From Selaginella tamariscina (lineage: Eukaryota; Streptophyta; Lycopodiopsida; Selaginellales; Selaginellaceae): a DNA stretch of 64,000 bases. Position numbers and translations under genes: made by a program. The stretch's first letter is position 1. Each line of letters begins with the position of its first letter. The stretch lies in contig PUQB01000273.1 of assembly GCA_003024785.1 (NCBI GenBank), positions 520,699-584,698 of the forward strand, written 5' to 3'. This document shows, piece after piece, positions 1 to 10,882 of the stretch. The notes beneath the pieces are model-generated. The model had not been told where the DNA came from and made no database searches. It saw only the letters and a program-made list of their open reading frames with translations.

Positions 1-2172
1 TGTAAAGTCGATTGCCGGCGGAGGTGTTGTAGAAGAGCTTGGTCCCGCTCCCGATCCCTTTGCAGGTGTAGTTGTCTTTCGCATTGTCTTCTTCATCTTG
101 CTCTTCTTGATAGCCTCTACTTCGTCCGGCTCCCAAACAATCGCTGGTAGATCATTGCCATGCACGTCGAATAGTGAGCTCTCTCCAAGCTGGTGGTGTT
201 GCGATGGACAGTCGAGCCAGAATGGAACATGCTCCCGTTCGAACGGTGTTAGAGCTCCTCTGCTCTTCGACCACATGTGAGGCTCGCTTGTATGATCTGT
301 CCACAGCTTCATCGTCTGAGACGGTGCCATTTTCTTTGCCAGTATGAACCTGTAACACAAAGTCAGACAGTAGCAATGCTGAATGAAAGCTTACCTCCAT
401 ATCATCCGACGCACAGACTCCTCATGCTCCAGAAACTCATTCGGCTCCATCGAATAAGTGAACCGTATGCATCATGGAAGGGCTGAAAGACCAGGCACTT
501 GCTCCGAGTTCGCATCTCGTCAAACCAGCTCATGAAGTCGATATCCGTTCCAACTTCTTCACCATCCTCTCGCAACCCCTTAAGGATCTGAATGGCTTCC
601 TCGCGCACAGCCTTCCAATATAAGTCCAAGGTGAACCACTTGATCCACTCTTTGTCCTGCATGCCTGGTAGCCCAAGTGTCTGTTGTTCTGCCTTGGATT
701 CGAGACGGTGAGCTTGTTCAAGTATCGAGTCGCAGCATGTTTGAAATCTTCGCCTTTGACATCGCGTACAGCTTCTCAATGCCCATCCAGCGACACTGCT
801 TATGAGAGATGTTCGTCACCTTCTGGAACCACTCCTCCCCCAACTCTGGTCTATGATGGAGAGGAACTTGTGCATACGCTTGTCATGCTTCTTGTACACT
901 AGCTGCTTCAGGTTCAGCTCAAGCTGTGGATTGCCCTTAGCACTGGTGACTGCTCTGTCGAGATCATCGTCGATCTCGTTCTGCACATAGAATAAGTTAA
1001 AAACTTCTTTCCTATCAATCAAATCGGAGGTTACCTTGAAAAGGATCTTTGCGCAGATCAGGTTTGAAGAGGATGCCAAGCCGTCTTTCCTGTTGAACTC
1101 TCCTTCCACTTCCGCACCTCAAGACGCAATGAGTGACTCGAGGATTTTCTGAGTTCCTTCGGTACTAGTGCAGACCGCCTTTACAGCGAGGAGAATATGT
1201 GGTAGCGTTGTTTCCACAGATGTTGCTGAAAGATCTGTTCAATGAAACTGTAAGTCTAGACCTTAACAAAAAGAAAAGAAAATACTCACATGTTAATCGA
1301 TTGGAACATCGAAACCAGTTGAAGATTGTCGAGGTTCTCCGTGGAGATGAAACTCGATCGAACGCGAATAGCCCATCGCTGGTTGTCCTCTGCATCCTCC
1401 CGATACAGCTTCTGCAAACCTGTAGCCTATGGTTCCCATCCCAGCTGAACTTCCGGTTTGAGAGCCTTGAAGCCCACTGTTTGTACTCCGGCTGAGTAAG
1501 AGCTTGCTCGAAAGACCGGTGCTGCTCGTACTGAACGTGTCCTTCGACAGCTCCGATAGCTCCTCAGCAGTGAGTCATCTCCATGGACAGAATGAACAAG
1601 GCCGTGTTGCGTAGATAACCAGCCTTCTTCAACGATGACACCAGCCTGTCCAAGTCCCCTGGGTTCACTCTCGAACCACCTCGTTCGAATGCATTCTACA
1701 GATGGGCACATCAGGAGGATCACCAAGTCCCTTGACAGTAATTTTGTCGAGCAGGTTCGCTGAGCTCTCCAAATGCAGGCTAGCCGGTATGCTGTATAAC
1801 TCCTTCGGCTCCTTATCGCTCTTCGCCTTCTTGCCTTTTGGATCAGCTTTCCCGCGGCCTCTCTTTTTGCTGACTGCCTCCTCCAAGTCGTCCTCGCTAG
1901 CTTCAACTGCCTCTGTCATCTGCACTTGCTCGTTCAGGACTGCAACCTCAGCGGATGAAGGAGGCAACTGCACGAGCTCTCCGGGAAATCTGTGATGGTT
2001 GATGGAGGCTGCTCCTCAACTGGTACTACTTCAGACTGAGTCACTGGAGGATCCTCCTTTGCTACATTAGATGGTTCTCTCTCTTTCCTCGCTTGTGCTT
2101 CGATATCCTCTTCTCTTCCCGTGGCTCTTCATCAGGCGCAGTCTCTAGTAGACGTTTTGAAGCTCTCACCAT
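1..2172 (-). CDS. ParB/sulfiredoxin-like DGNHR-motif protein gene (3' end outside window)
   Basis: The gene runs leftward from an ATG at 2172-2170 and continues past the left edge. Its first part is charged (lysine/glutamate runs, 1790-1970). A segment with VVRVNPGDLDRLVSSLKK (about 1620-1690) is followed by KFSWDGNHR (about 1425-1451). A helical stretch with LYREDAEDNQRWAIRV comes next. DGNHR after a short alpha/beta segment is the signature of the ParB/sulfiredoxin fold; the assignment is my inference. Introns with GT-AG ends are at 1248-1289 (42 bp), 981-1034 (54 bp) and about 352-394 (43 bp). Between introns the reading frame slips several times, for example just after DGNHR and near 1680 and 700. 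The gene is therefore decaying or the sequence holds base-call errors. Its cellular role is unknown. It is divergent from the zinc-finger/SWIM gene. Confidence 0.5.
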
Positions 2173-2181
2173 TTTGTAAAC

Positions 2182-3190
2182 TCTGGAAAGCAAACACACA
2201 AGTCAATTGATTAGGAGACAAAATAAAAAAAAAAATCAAAGATGACTAACCTTGTGGCTGCCGACTCAAGCTAGATGGTGCCGACCCTCTCAGTCGGCAC
2301 AGATGTAGAAGAGCATATCCTGCCGACTGAGACAGGTTGGTGCCGACCCTCTCAGACGGCACTGAAGAGATAATGGTGCCGACTGAGCTAGGATGGTGCC
2401 GTCCCTCTCAGACGGCACAAATGGGAAGACCCATTAACTCTGAAAAAAAAATACTTGAGCTGCAAAGCAAAAAATAAACAAATTCAAAATACCTTGTGGT
2501 TGCCGACTGAACCAGGATGGTGCCGTCACTCTCAGTCGGCACAAATGGGAAGACCCTTTATCTCTGGGATTCCGACACAAATGGGAAGACACATTAACTC
2601 TGAAAAAAAAAACATTGTGATAATACTTGAGCCGCAAAGAAAAAAATAAACAAATTGAAAATACCTTGTGGCTGCCGACTGAACCAGGATGGTGCCGTCA
2701 CTCTCAGTCGGCACAAATGGGACCTTTATCTCTGGGATTCCGACACAAATGGGAAACATTAACTCTGAAAAAAAAAACATTGTGATACGGATACTTGAGC
2801 CGCAAAGAAAAAATAAACAAATTGAAAATACCTTGTGGCTACCGACTGAACCAGATGGTGCCGTCGCTCTCAGTCGGCACAAATGGAAGACCCTTTATCT
2901 CTGAAAAATAAATTATTTGAGCCGCAAATCATAAAATAGAAATTGCACATACCTTGTGGCCGCCGACTGAGCAGGATGGTGCCAACAATCTAAATCGGCA
3001 CAGAAATCTCGATTGATTTACTTGGGCGCTGCACGAATCGACTCGAAATGGATGGCGCCGCTCCTCTCAAGCCCCTTGGAGGAGATTTCAGAACTCAGAT
3101 CTGAGATTGAAAAAACCCTAGCCGCAGTGGAAACAGTAAACCCTATCTACCAAAAAACCCTAGCCGCAATGAAAACAGTGAACCCTACGG
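2182..3190 (-). other. Leader of the DGNHR gene: first exon plus four tandem exon copies
   Basis: On the minus strand the leader looks like a chain of exons, each ending CACAAG before GT and each after the first preceded by a T-run and CAG. Readable exons are about 3190-2953, 2900-2832, 2764-2665, 2599-2493 and 2439-2251. They are separated by introns of 52, 67, 65 and 53 bp; a 68-bp intron (2183-2250) leads to the exon with the ATG at 2172. All carry the same block: GTGCCGACT, a short spacer, GGCACCATCCTG, then CAGTCGGC. No shared frame leads into the downstream ATG, so I read them as untranslated. Exon borders are inferred from splice consensus only. Confidence 0.5.
2249..3010. repeat. Tandem array, about 120-240 bp units with GTCGGCAC palindromes
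   Basis: Five units start with ACCTTGTGG (2250, 2491, 2663, 2830, 2951). The second and third are nearly identical over about 165 bp; the outer ones are shorter or internally doubled. Every unit contains AGTCGGCAC/GTGCCGACT arms able to form a hairpin, then an A-rich run and GAGCCGCAAA. The first unit (2251-2439) holds the palindromic block twice. The unit borders coincide with predicted splice sites of the minus-strand leader. Confidence 0.85.
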
Positions 3191-3468
3191 AATAAATGTG
3201 ACATTAATATTTAGGGTTATATTAAAATATGTGAATAATTGGTAAAGGTGAAGATATTTCAAATCATAAAAGGTAGTAATTAAATTAAATCGGTGATACT
3301 AGAGAGGACAGCATTAAGAACACTGTGAGCTGGGCAGCGTAGAATTAATTATATACAAAAGTGTATTCACGTTTATTATCAACGATTATAATTTTTTTTG
3401 GCGAACGAGAGTGTGTTTAATCTTTTGCTTTGCTTTCCTAAACCACCGAGCTTTCTCCTTGCGTTGTC
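3100..3468. promoter_or_regulatory. Divergent promoter region with repeated telo-box block
   Basis: A block with AAACCCTAGCCGCA, then GAAACAGT and AACCCTA, occurs twice in tandem (about 3113-3150 and 3158-3186). AAACCCTA telo-boxes are common near plant transcription starts. The block lies at the inferred start of the minus-strand leader. From 3190 to 3400 the DNA is AT-rich and leads to the plus-strand gene. Neither transcription start was determined. Confidence 0.4.
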
Positions 3469-5118
3469 ATGGCCAGAGTTACCTATGAAGGCATTGACAA
3501 AGATTTCCCAATCGATGAAGATGGAAATGCTTTTGTGTTTGAACATGATCTTCACTTTGCTTTCAACATTCCTTGTTGGTTCAGTATACATGTGGTTCAA
3601 TTGATGTCAGTTTTTGCGAGTTCTGGAGAAGATGTGGAGTTGTTACCGAAGGCAATGCATCAAACCAGTTTGTCTTTTACACATTGTGCCCGGCAAAGGG
3701 CCGTTGTTCAGGTTGCGGACAAAGGAGCGTGAGGAATCCATGCTGGTGTGTCTTCTAAGAGCAGACAAATGTAGGATAGGGAAGGATCTCATTGGTTCGT
3801 CTGAAGTTAAACGAGTCTCTGAACTACCGCAGATATACAATGGAAATGTCATTTACGAACTTCCTCCAAAGAAAGAAAGCACAGAGAAGTACTTGGGGAT
3901 GAATCGCAAGGATGCTACCATTGGACACACCCGAGCACAACACACTGGCATGTTCCGGCGCGAGTCAGTCGAAGTTCATGTGTCGACATCTCAAATGCAT
4001 CAATCCTACCTGCCCCTACTTGGCTTTTGAGAAGAAAGCAAATGAATGTCACTTCAAGGGTGCTGTGGAGAAGGCAAAGACAACTGAGACAGGCAAAGTA
4101 ATAGGCATGAAATGTAAGCATTGTGGAGAGGAGCCATTGCTAGTGCACACTTGTCCGGCTTATGTGTACTACATTCTGCCAGACGACATTTCTTTTACAA
4201 GGTTGTTCATTCACAGAGGTGTTCATCAGCATCCAGTCAGCCCCTCAGTGTCAGCTTCAAACGTTCAGCGTGCCAGATCTAGTGTCAGCAACGTGGTAAA
4301 GAGCAGTCCGCGAACCAATCAACGAGTGATTGAGTTTCAAGCTGCGCGTGAGCTCATCTTTGAAGAACTTTTCAAGGAAGAAGGAGAAGTCTCGTACACT
4401 GGTTTACTCTCAAAACTTGAACCTCTAACAAACCATCGAAGGTATTTTTCTTTAGATCTCTACACACTGACGTGACCTTTCCTTTAGGACTCGGGACTGG
4501 ATTACACAATCAAGACAGAAGGAGACACACTTTAGAGAGGGTTACGAGGGTCTTCTGGAGCTGAAGACAAAGTTGCCAATACCTTTCATTCACGTCATAC
4601 ATGTTCCAGGGATGGAACTGCATGGTGCTGAGGAGCAGCCTCTGATCTTCAAAATGACAGTTGAGGGACCGGGTTCAGGAGTTGACTACATCAGAAGGTG
4701 TCAAAGTGGAGGAGACCTTCATCAATCATGGGTTGTTCTGGACCACAGCACCAGTATACCAGACTGGGCGACAATTGGAATACACCTTTATGACCCATTG
4801 TAAGTTGTAGAACTCTTCATAACACTTTCTAATCTTTGTTATCTAATGCTCTCTTACAGTGTCAGATCCATGGTGACTGTAGGAAATGACTCTGCAAAGG
4901 TGACTATTAGTACTTATCCTACATGCAGTTGTTCTACCTTTCAGAAGAGCAAAAGTTTGAGCCCATGTGTACACATGTACTTCGTCTACAGCCGTTGTGC
5001 TTGGCTTGAACCCGGATGTCACATATTTTCTACAATGGCGATCGCTCAGTGAGATGGAGGTCCACCGTTTGCTGGTGAATTGCAGCAGAGTTCATGACCC
5101 ACCGGTGCTACAAGGATA
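3469..5118 (+). CDS. Zinc-finger plus SWIM-domain protein, no recognisable DDE core
   Basis: The chosen start is ATG 3469 (MARVTYEGIDKDFP). A cysteine/histidine cluster follows at about 3975-4240: CRHLKCINPTC, CKHCG, then HRGVHQHPV, resembling the WRKY/GCM1-like fingers at the front of MULE transposases. Intron 1 (about 4441-4488) joins in frame to RDWITQSRQKETHF. Intron 2 (about 4801-4859, GTAAGT to TTACAG) also keeps frame. After it comes CSCSTFQ...PCVHMYF (about 4927-4985), matching the SWIM pattern CxCx(n)CxH. Only about 110 residues lie between the two zinc motifs and none resembles a MULE catalytic domain. Frame slips near 3575, 3720 and 3955 and possibly near the end; without the last slip translation stops at 5050. 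A domesticated or stripped-down transposase relative is my best guess; DNA binding is inferred. Confidence 0.5.
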
Positions 5119-5149
5119 AATGGTTTAGGGTTTTAGGATAATGCTTTAT

Positions 5150-5275
5150 TAAGCCAGTCGGCATATATTAAGCTAGTCGGCATATTAAAAAACTTATATA
5201 TTCTAGAATATCTCGAAATATTCTAGAATATGGCTAGAATATACTTAATATCGTGAATATACTAGAATAATATGA
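5150..5275. repeat. AGTCGGCATAT copies and AT-rich palindromes
   Basis: Two copies of AGTCGGCATAT at 5155-5185 recall the AGTCGGCAC motif of the leader array on the far side of the gene pair. They are followed by repeated ATTCTAGAAT palindromes up to about 5275. This could be the subterminal part of a mobile unit that includes both genes, but no matching terminal repeat was found inside the window. Confidence 0.45.
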
Positions 5276-5479
5276 AGCCTCCTGAGCCGGAGCCTTATTT
5301 TCGCCGAGACCCATGCAATCATAAGTCAAAATAACAATACCTTCAATGTTTTTTACACTTTGCATTCCAAAGAGCTCTCTACCACCTCTACTCTAGCAAA
5401 AGGCCATCTTTGTCTTCAAACTTCACACATTATCTGACAAATATAGCTCTATTTACAAGTCGCCCAAAGATTAACTCCA

Positions 5480-6620
5480 TCTCTCAAAATTTGTGAACCT
5501 CCTATTAAGGGAAGAAAATAGTCTCTCGAGAAGGTATAACACCAAAGCACATTGTGATGCCCAAACCTGACAATATCGTCAAAGTATGCAGTTGCCTGCT
5601 CCCATCATATGCTCGATTGATTTTCACCAAACTGCTCAACACTACAAACATGCCATGTAGCTAGCAATTCCCGAAGCCTTGCCAACATATCTGGTCCACC
5701 CATCTGTTCTACTTAAATCCATATAACACCCTTGTAATGTCTGTGACCAACTGACATACCTCCATCACGTTTTTCTGGTAGCAACCCTACATGGATATAA
5801 TCTGAATACCATTGCACTGCACTTTGATGCTCATTTGCAACCATGGAGCCAAACCGTTTGAATGGATTTCAAGTTTTCTACCACTCTTCATGATTGGAGA
5901 CATGTGCCTAATGATGTCTTGCATCCTGTTCCAAACTATATCTTTGTCCTTTTACGCCTCAATGCAAAAGTAGCCTGATTGACCTTTTTACAAGCTCCAA
6001 GCACCCACGCATGCATCACATCTATGATGCAGTCGTATATTATGTCGAATCCCTGTGAATCATAAAGTTTCAGAAGCTTAGAAGAGCCTCTTAGCCAAAA
6101 ACAATTTCTATCCGGCATTCTCCAAATTTGTTAATAGTTCATCCATATTTCTGCTTGATTTGGAAAATGTGCCTTCTTCCTGACTTCAAACAACTTAGAT
6201 TTAGAGTTGGATGTGTCCACTTTGCAACGGCGACAAGGCTGATCTCCTCCTACATTTTTTTAATAAATTAAATGTAAAATTAGCAACATCTATCATATAA
6301 AAGATACTGAAGCTAAGAAAAGTTACCTCTAGAAGTCTTCATAATCTCGCATTGGCAACATGGTCTACAGCCAAGGCAAAGACAATGCCATGCAAGCAAG
6401 GATTTGAATCCAGAAAACAATCCTCATGTTCTCCAACAAGGTCCCAGTTCACAAGTACTCCATTCACAAACACGTCGAGTAAATCTTGTATGAGCACATC
6501 CATGAAAATATCTTGTGCATCTACATGCGCTTCAACAAACTCCGAAGGAATGAACATAGCAAGAAGAATCATATATGCGACTTGTTCACTTGCATTCTTA
6601 CCTACATTAAGTATGACAAC
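5480..6620 (-). pseudogene. DNA-transposase relic, tnp2/Transposase_21-like
   Basis: Minus-strand fragments match the style of plant CACTA tnp2-type transposases. FVNGVLVNWDLVGEHED lies at about 6430-6480, YDCIIDVMHAWVLGACKK at 5980-6035 (compare the D-x-MH-x-LG motif near the end of the family), and DDIVRFGHHNVLWCYTF near 5520-5580, like the DUF4218 part. The order runs N to C along the minus strand. Frame is broken several times and no terminal repeats were found. A second relic of the same kind lies at 43.6-44.8 kb. The superfamily assignment is inferred from motif style. Confidence 0.4.
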
Positions 6621-6839
6621 ATTGTAAGCCTAGATACTCTGTTTTGTGCTAGTGCCTTGGAATCCGTTAGTGTGTAGAAGAAATGCAAAATTGCACGGGT
6701 CAACCCTCAAAATTTTTGGTTCACAACTAAATAGTGTGTCACATTTGCAGCATCTCACATTGTAAACTCCTTCAACGTTACTACTAATCTACAATAACCA
6801 GAAACAAAAGCCAATTAAAGTTGTTATGTTGCAGAATAG

Positions 6840-8320
6840 TTGGCATACCTTATGCCATAGTCCTTAGATTTAAGAGTTGCACCAAGTACCACAAATGTGG
6901 CTCTTAAATGCCAACTCTATAACCCCTTAGTGAACTCTTAAGAACTGGGTAGTGTGAACCTGTTAAACAAGATCCCATGCCCATGGTTGGACAAGGACAC
7001 GAATGTGCCTTGCTTGGCCATGAGTGCTATATGTAACTTGACGTGGAGGAGGAAGCTGGAGACAAGCCTCAACCTCTGCCTCTTGGAATGTGCATTCCGA
7101 CAAGACCTTCCAGGCATGGATTTGCCAATGTTAAGGGTGTGCTACCCTGAAGGTGGGACATACCCCTGTCATTTGGAAGTTAGGGCGGCACAACAGAGGG
7201 TTATACCTTAATAACACAAGCTGAAGCTTGCACTGGCAAAAGAGCAACGAACTCAGGAGCTCTCCTACTACATACTCTACCTTATTTATGTGACACAGCC
7301 CCCCCCCCCTTGTTTTCCTATTTACATAAGTGGGCTGACACGGAATCTCATTCGCAGAGGGAATATACTTGGTGAGTTATCCATCGACCCCTAAACCCTA
7401 ACCTGTCAAACCTAGGGGTATTTTTAAACATATCCAACATGCCGAACTCACCAGAACTAGCCATTAACCCAACTAGGACACAAAAAACCAAGGTAAGAGT
7501 TTTCTAGATGGAAGTGCTAGCTTCGCTTAAAGTTTCTTGTAAATACCTAATGACACCCGGCCAGACCATCACTAGATACCCAAGTTCACTAAGCAGGCAT
7601 GTTTCTTCTACACCTAGGGCTTATTAACATAGTACATTAGGTAACAACTTCAAAGTAAAGGTTGAGTCATAGTAAAACTATGACATGAATGTTACTCTTA
7701 ACTTGATGTGGAGGAGGAGGTTAGAGACATGCCTCAACCAACAAGACTTTCTAGACACGGATTTGTTAATGTTAAGGTCAGGCTACTCCAAAGGTGGGAT
7801 GTACTCCTATCATTTGGAAGTAAAGCATCACAACAAAGGGTTTTACCTTGACGATACAAGCTAGAGCTTGCACCATAAAAGAATAACAAGCTCAATCATG
7901 AACCTAAGAACTCTCACTACATATCCTACTCAATAAAGTGGGTTAGCACATAATATCATTTCCAATAGGAATATAGTTGATGAGTTAACTTAACAACCCA
8001 TTGCCTTGTATAAACCCTAACCCAAGGGTTTTAGGGCATGGGATTAGGTCAACCCTAGGGTTAGGTCAGCCTTAGGGGTGTTTCTACCCATATCCAACAT
8101 GTCAAACTCACTAAAACTAATCAATAACCCAACTAGAACATGGAAAATGATGGTAAGAATGTTTCATATAGAAGTATTAGCTTTACCTAAAGTTTCTTAT
8201 AAATACCTAATGACACCGGTCAGACCGTCATTAAATACCCAAGGGCTTATCAACATAGTTCAGTAGGTAACAATAGTCGACATTCAAAGTAAAGAGGAGT
8301 CATAGTAAAAACTATGATAA
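6840..8320 (-). mobile_element. Two worn LTR-like copies in tandem, chromovirus-related
   Basis: The stretch from about 6840 to 7690 ends in CTATGACA, the reverse complement of the LTR start TGTCATAG. A second, shorter copy follows to about 8315. Both resemble the repeats at 21.7-23.3 and 37.7-39.4 kb and, more distantly, the LTRs of chromovirus A in reverse. No internal domain lies beside them. These are old solo or recombined LTR fossils. Confidence 0.6.
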
Positions 8321-8329
8321 TAAAGAGTT

Positions 8330-8607
8330 TAACTCTTTAAAAGACTAGTCATCGGGGACTTCGCATGCTAGAAGTGGGGTGACTCAAGTAGCCTCAGTGG
8401 TTGCCAAGACGTTGTTGTCAATGCCCAGTCATGAGGTCTGAGCCGAGGGCCCGACCTTTACCTCATGGTAAACAGGGAGGTGTTGTGGTGGCCTCTACCC
8501 GAACGCCACGAAGGTCTGTGTACAAGTGAGTTGGAGCTCGTGTCTGCCAGTCTGATGGGGAAGCTGGTCGAGGAGAGGGAGAAGGGAGATATGGCAAGGA
8601 GGCAACA
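8330..8607. other. Unassigned moderately GC-rich spacer
   Basis: I see no gene here. The stretch separates the worn inverted LTR copies from the start of chromovirus A and does not resemble either. Confidence 0.4.
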
Positions 8608-9567
8608 TGTCATAGTTTTACTATGACTCAACCCTTTACTTTGGAGTTTGATGTTGTTACCTACTGGATTATGTGACAAACCCTAGATGTAGAAGAAACA
8701 GGCCTGCATAGTGCACTTGGGTATCTAATGATGGTCCGGTCGGTGTCGTTAGGTATTTGCAAGAAACTCTAGGCGAAGCTAGCACTTCCATTTAGAGAAC
8801 CCTCCCCCGTTTTGACATTCCAGGTTAGGTTCTTCGCAAATTATAGCTTGTCAAAATAAGGGTTAGGGACACCCCTAGGGTTGACCTAACCCTAGGGTTG
8901 CCCTAACCCACGCCTAAACCCCCCCCCTAGGGGTTAGGTTTAGGATTAGGTTAGGACAACCATTTTCTCTAAGGGCTGGCATTTTCCGTGCCAGCCCACT
9001 TACTCACTTAGGTAAACAGGGGGGGGGGGGTCCGTCACATAAATAAGGTAGAGTATATGTAGTGAGGCTTCCTGGGTTCAAAAGAGAGCTCGTTAACCTC
9101 CTACCGGTGCAAGCTTAAGGTGCAACCCTTGTTGTGCCGCCCAAACTTCCACACGACAGGGGTACAACCCACCCTAGGGTTAGACTATCCTTATCGTTGG
9201 CAGGATCTTGCCTTTGAGATAGGGGCACGTCACTTCCAAGGAGTTAGCAGATTCCTTGGTCCGAAAACCTGCTCGCAAGCTCAAAGGCATTGCCCGAGTT
9301 CACGTTCCGCAAACTAGTGGTTGAGGCCTTGCTCCGGCCGCCTCAACCACGCCAAGCTAGGAACGACACCTAAAGCTCGGCTAGTCCGTGTATCCTGATT
9401 CACAAGGTGAGTCTCGTTCGTGGACTTAGTCAGTTAGGGTTTGAGTTCCTAAGGCTTGGGTTCCTAATACGGGTTACTTTACCAGATTCCGTGGGGTTTC
9501 CAGAGAGGGGATTCCAGGGTTGGCACCTGGCAAGCCGCCTTTGTGGCACCAGGTAAAAACTCTGACA
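8608..9567 (+). repeat. 5' LTR of chromovirus A
   Basis: It begins TGTCATAG and ends CTGACA, directly before the primer-binding site. Inside are clustered CCCTAA/TTAGGG-like motifs (8871-8945), a G-run (about 9018) and a TATA-like CATAAATAAGG (9038-9049). Confidence 0.85.
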
Positions 9568-9569
9568 AT

Positions 9570-9581
9570 TGGTATCGGAGC
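9570..9581 (+). other. Primer-binding site, initiator tRNA-Met type
   Basis: TGGTATCGGAGC lies two bases after the LTR end. It closely matches the TGGTATCAGAGC used by plant LTR elements primed by initiator tRNA-Met; the copy in element B has the exact form. Confidence 0.85.
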
Positions 9582-10239
9582 AAGTTCTCTGCGGTCAGTA
9601 GGACTGCCTTAAGTCGTAGTGTTTCAATGTTTAGATAACTCTAAATTCTTGATATACTCTATTGCTTTCGGTTGACATGTCTGTATTCTGCGCAGAGAGT
9701 TTGATCCTGTGAGTTGTCAAACTTCGGAGAACACTTGCTCAGTGAGTCGGCGTGAGATTCTAGGTATGTCCGAAAGTCTTATGCTAGTTTAAGCTGATGT
9801 GTGTGGGTGTACAACCTGTGCAGGGTGTTTCCAATTTCACATTGGGAATATTCCAAGCATATTCTCCGAGTGTTGAACTAGGGTTCAATACGATGAGCAA
9901 AGAAAGCAACCAGAGCCTGAGGCAGAGAGGGCTGTCGCAGAGGCTCAAAATGAGGAGATGGATGAGGCTGATCCAGGTCGACCCCCTAGGTTAGAGCGAC
10001 CTGGTTGGCGAGAAATAATGATGGATGCCCTAAACGAACTTCGAGGGGATGTTTGGGGTTGAACGACCGAATCGATAATGTTGCCGTTCGGAAACTGCAG
10101 TGCCAGATGTTCCGCAACCAGACACACGGAAAAAGAAGAAGAAGCATGACTCAGAGTCAGGTTCCTCTGAATCAGATTCTTCGACGGAAGTAGTGGTGGA
10201 GGTCCCAGTAAATTCAAACCGGTAAAGCCTTCGAATTTC

Positions 10240-10710
10240 ATGGGTTCAAAGGATTACAAGGTTTTGGATGACTGGTTGTATGATATGGAAAGCTATTTCG
10301 AGGCTGCTTCCGTGAGAAAGACAGAAAAGGTTGCATGTGCCAAGCAGTTTCTTAAAGAAGAAGCTAAGACTTGGTGGCGAATTGTTGAAGGTGAACGTGG
10401 ATACCGAAACAGCTGGAAGCACATGAAAAAGGAGATCAAAAAGCAGTATATGCCGGATGATCTCGGTTTGCGATTGCGTGCTGACCTGGCACTTTGTCAA
10501 CAGGGAGTTCGGGGAAGTCCTATGGACCACGTTTATCGATTCGAAAGTGTACGGCGATTGGTGCCAAATATGAGCGATGATGAAGCTCGAAGTTGCTTCA
10601 TGGCTAGCTTGAATGAGAAAACGCGAAGAGAAATCTTAAGGTACAAGCCACAAGCTATCGGGAATGTCAAGAGGCAGCTCAAAAGGTTGCTTATGGCATG
10701 TCGTTAGAAG
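10240..10710 (+). pseudogene. gag fossil of chromovirus A
   Basis: A stretch of the retrotransposon gag family, starting MGSKDYKVLDDWLYDMESYF, with WWRIVEGERG and the YMPDDLGLRLR region typical of plant chromovirus capsid genes. It lies after a long leader and before the zinc knuckle. Confidence 0.8.
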
Positions 10711-10882
10711 ACTTGTACAAAGGGGAGGAAGCAAAACCTAAACAAGGAGGTTTCCTCCAAAGTCTGGGTTCAGAAGGTTTGATAGGCGACCAGATCAATC
10801 GCCATCAATTCGAAGTGCAAGTCCCTTTGTTGGCAGTTCCAAGTTTTCGGACACATCAAGACCCACCGGATTTCGGAAACCA

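Noticed and set aside
1427-1906. A 159-residue Arg-rich minus frame
   Set aside because: Out-of-frame reading of the DGNHR gene; the real frame here carries KELYSIPASLHLESS and VNPGDLDRLV.
2532-2882. A 116-residue minus-strand frame with repeated CVGIPEIK segments
   Set aside because: It simply reads through the tandem array and its intron-like A/T runs; splice-like borders explain the repeat better than a repeat protein.
2249-3010. CRISPR-like array
   Set aside because: Units of 120-240 bp without short constant repeats and unique spacers, in a plant gene leader.
3013-3195. Small plus-strand protein with duplicated KTLAA segments
   Set aside because: It is antisense to the first leader exon and promoter of the minus-strand gene, and its repeat comes from the duplicated telo-box block.
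8871-8945. Interstitial telomere array
   Set aside because: The motifs are few, mixed in orientation and located at the same place in each LTR, so they belong to the element.
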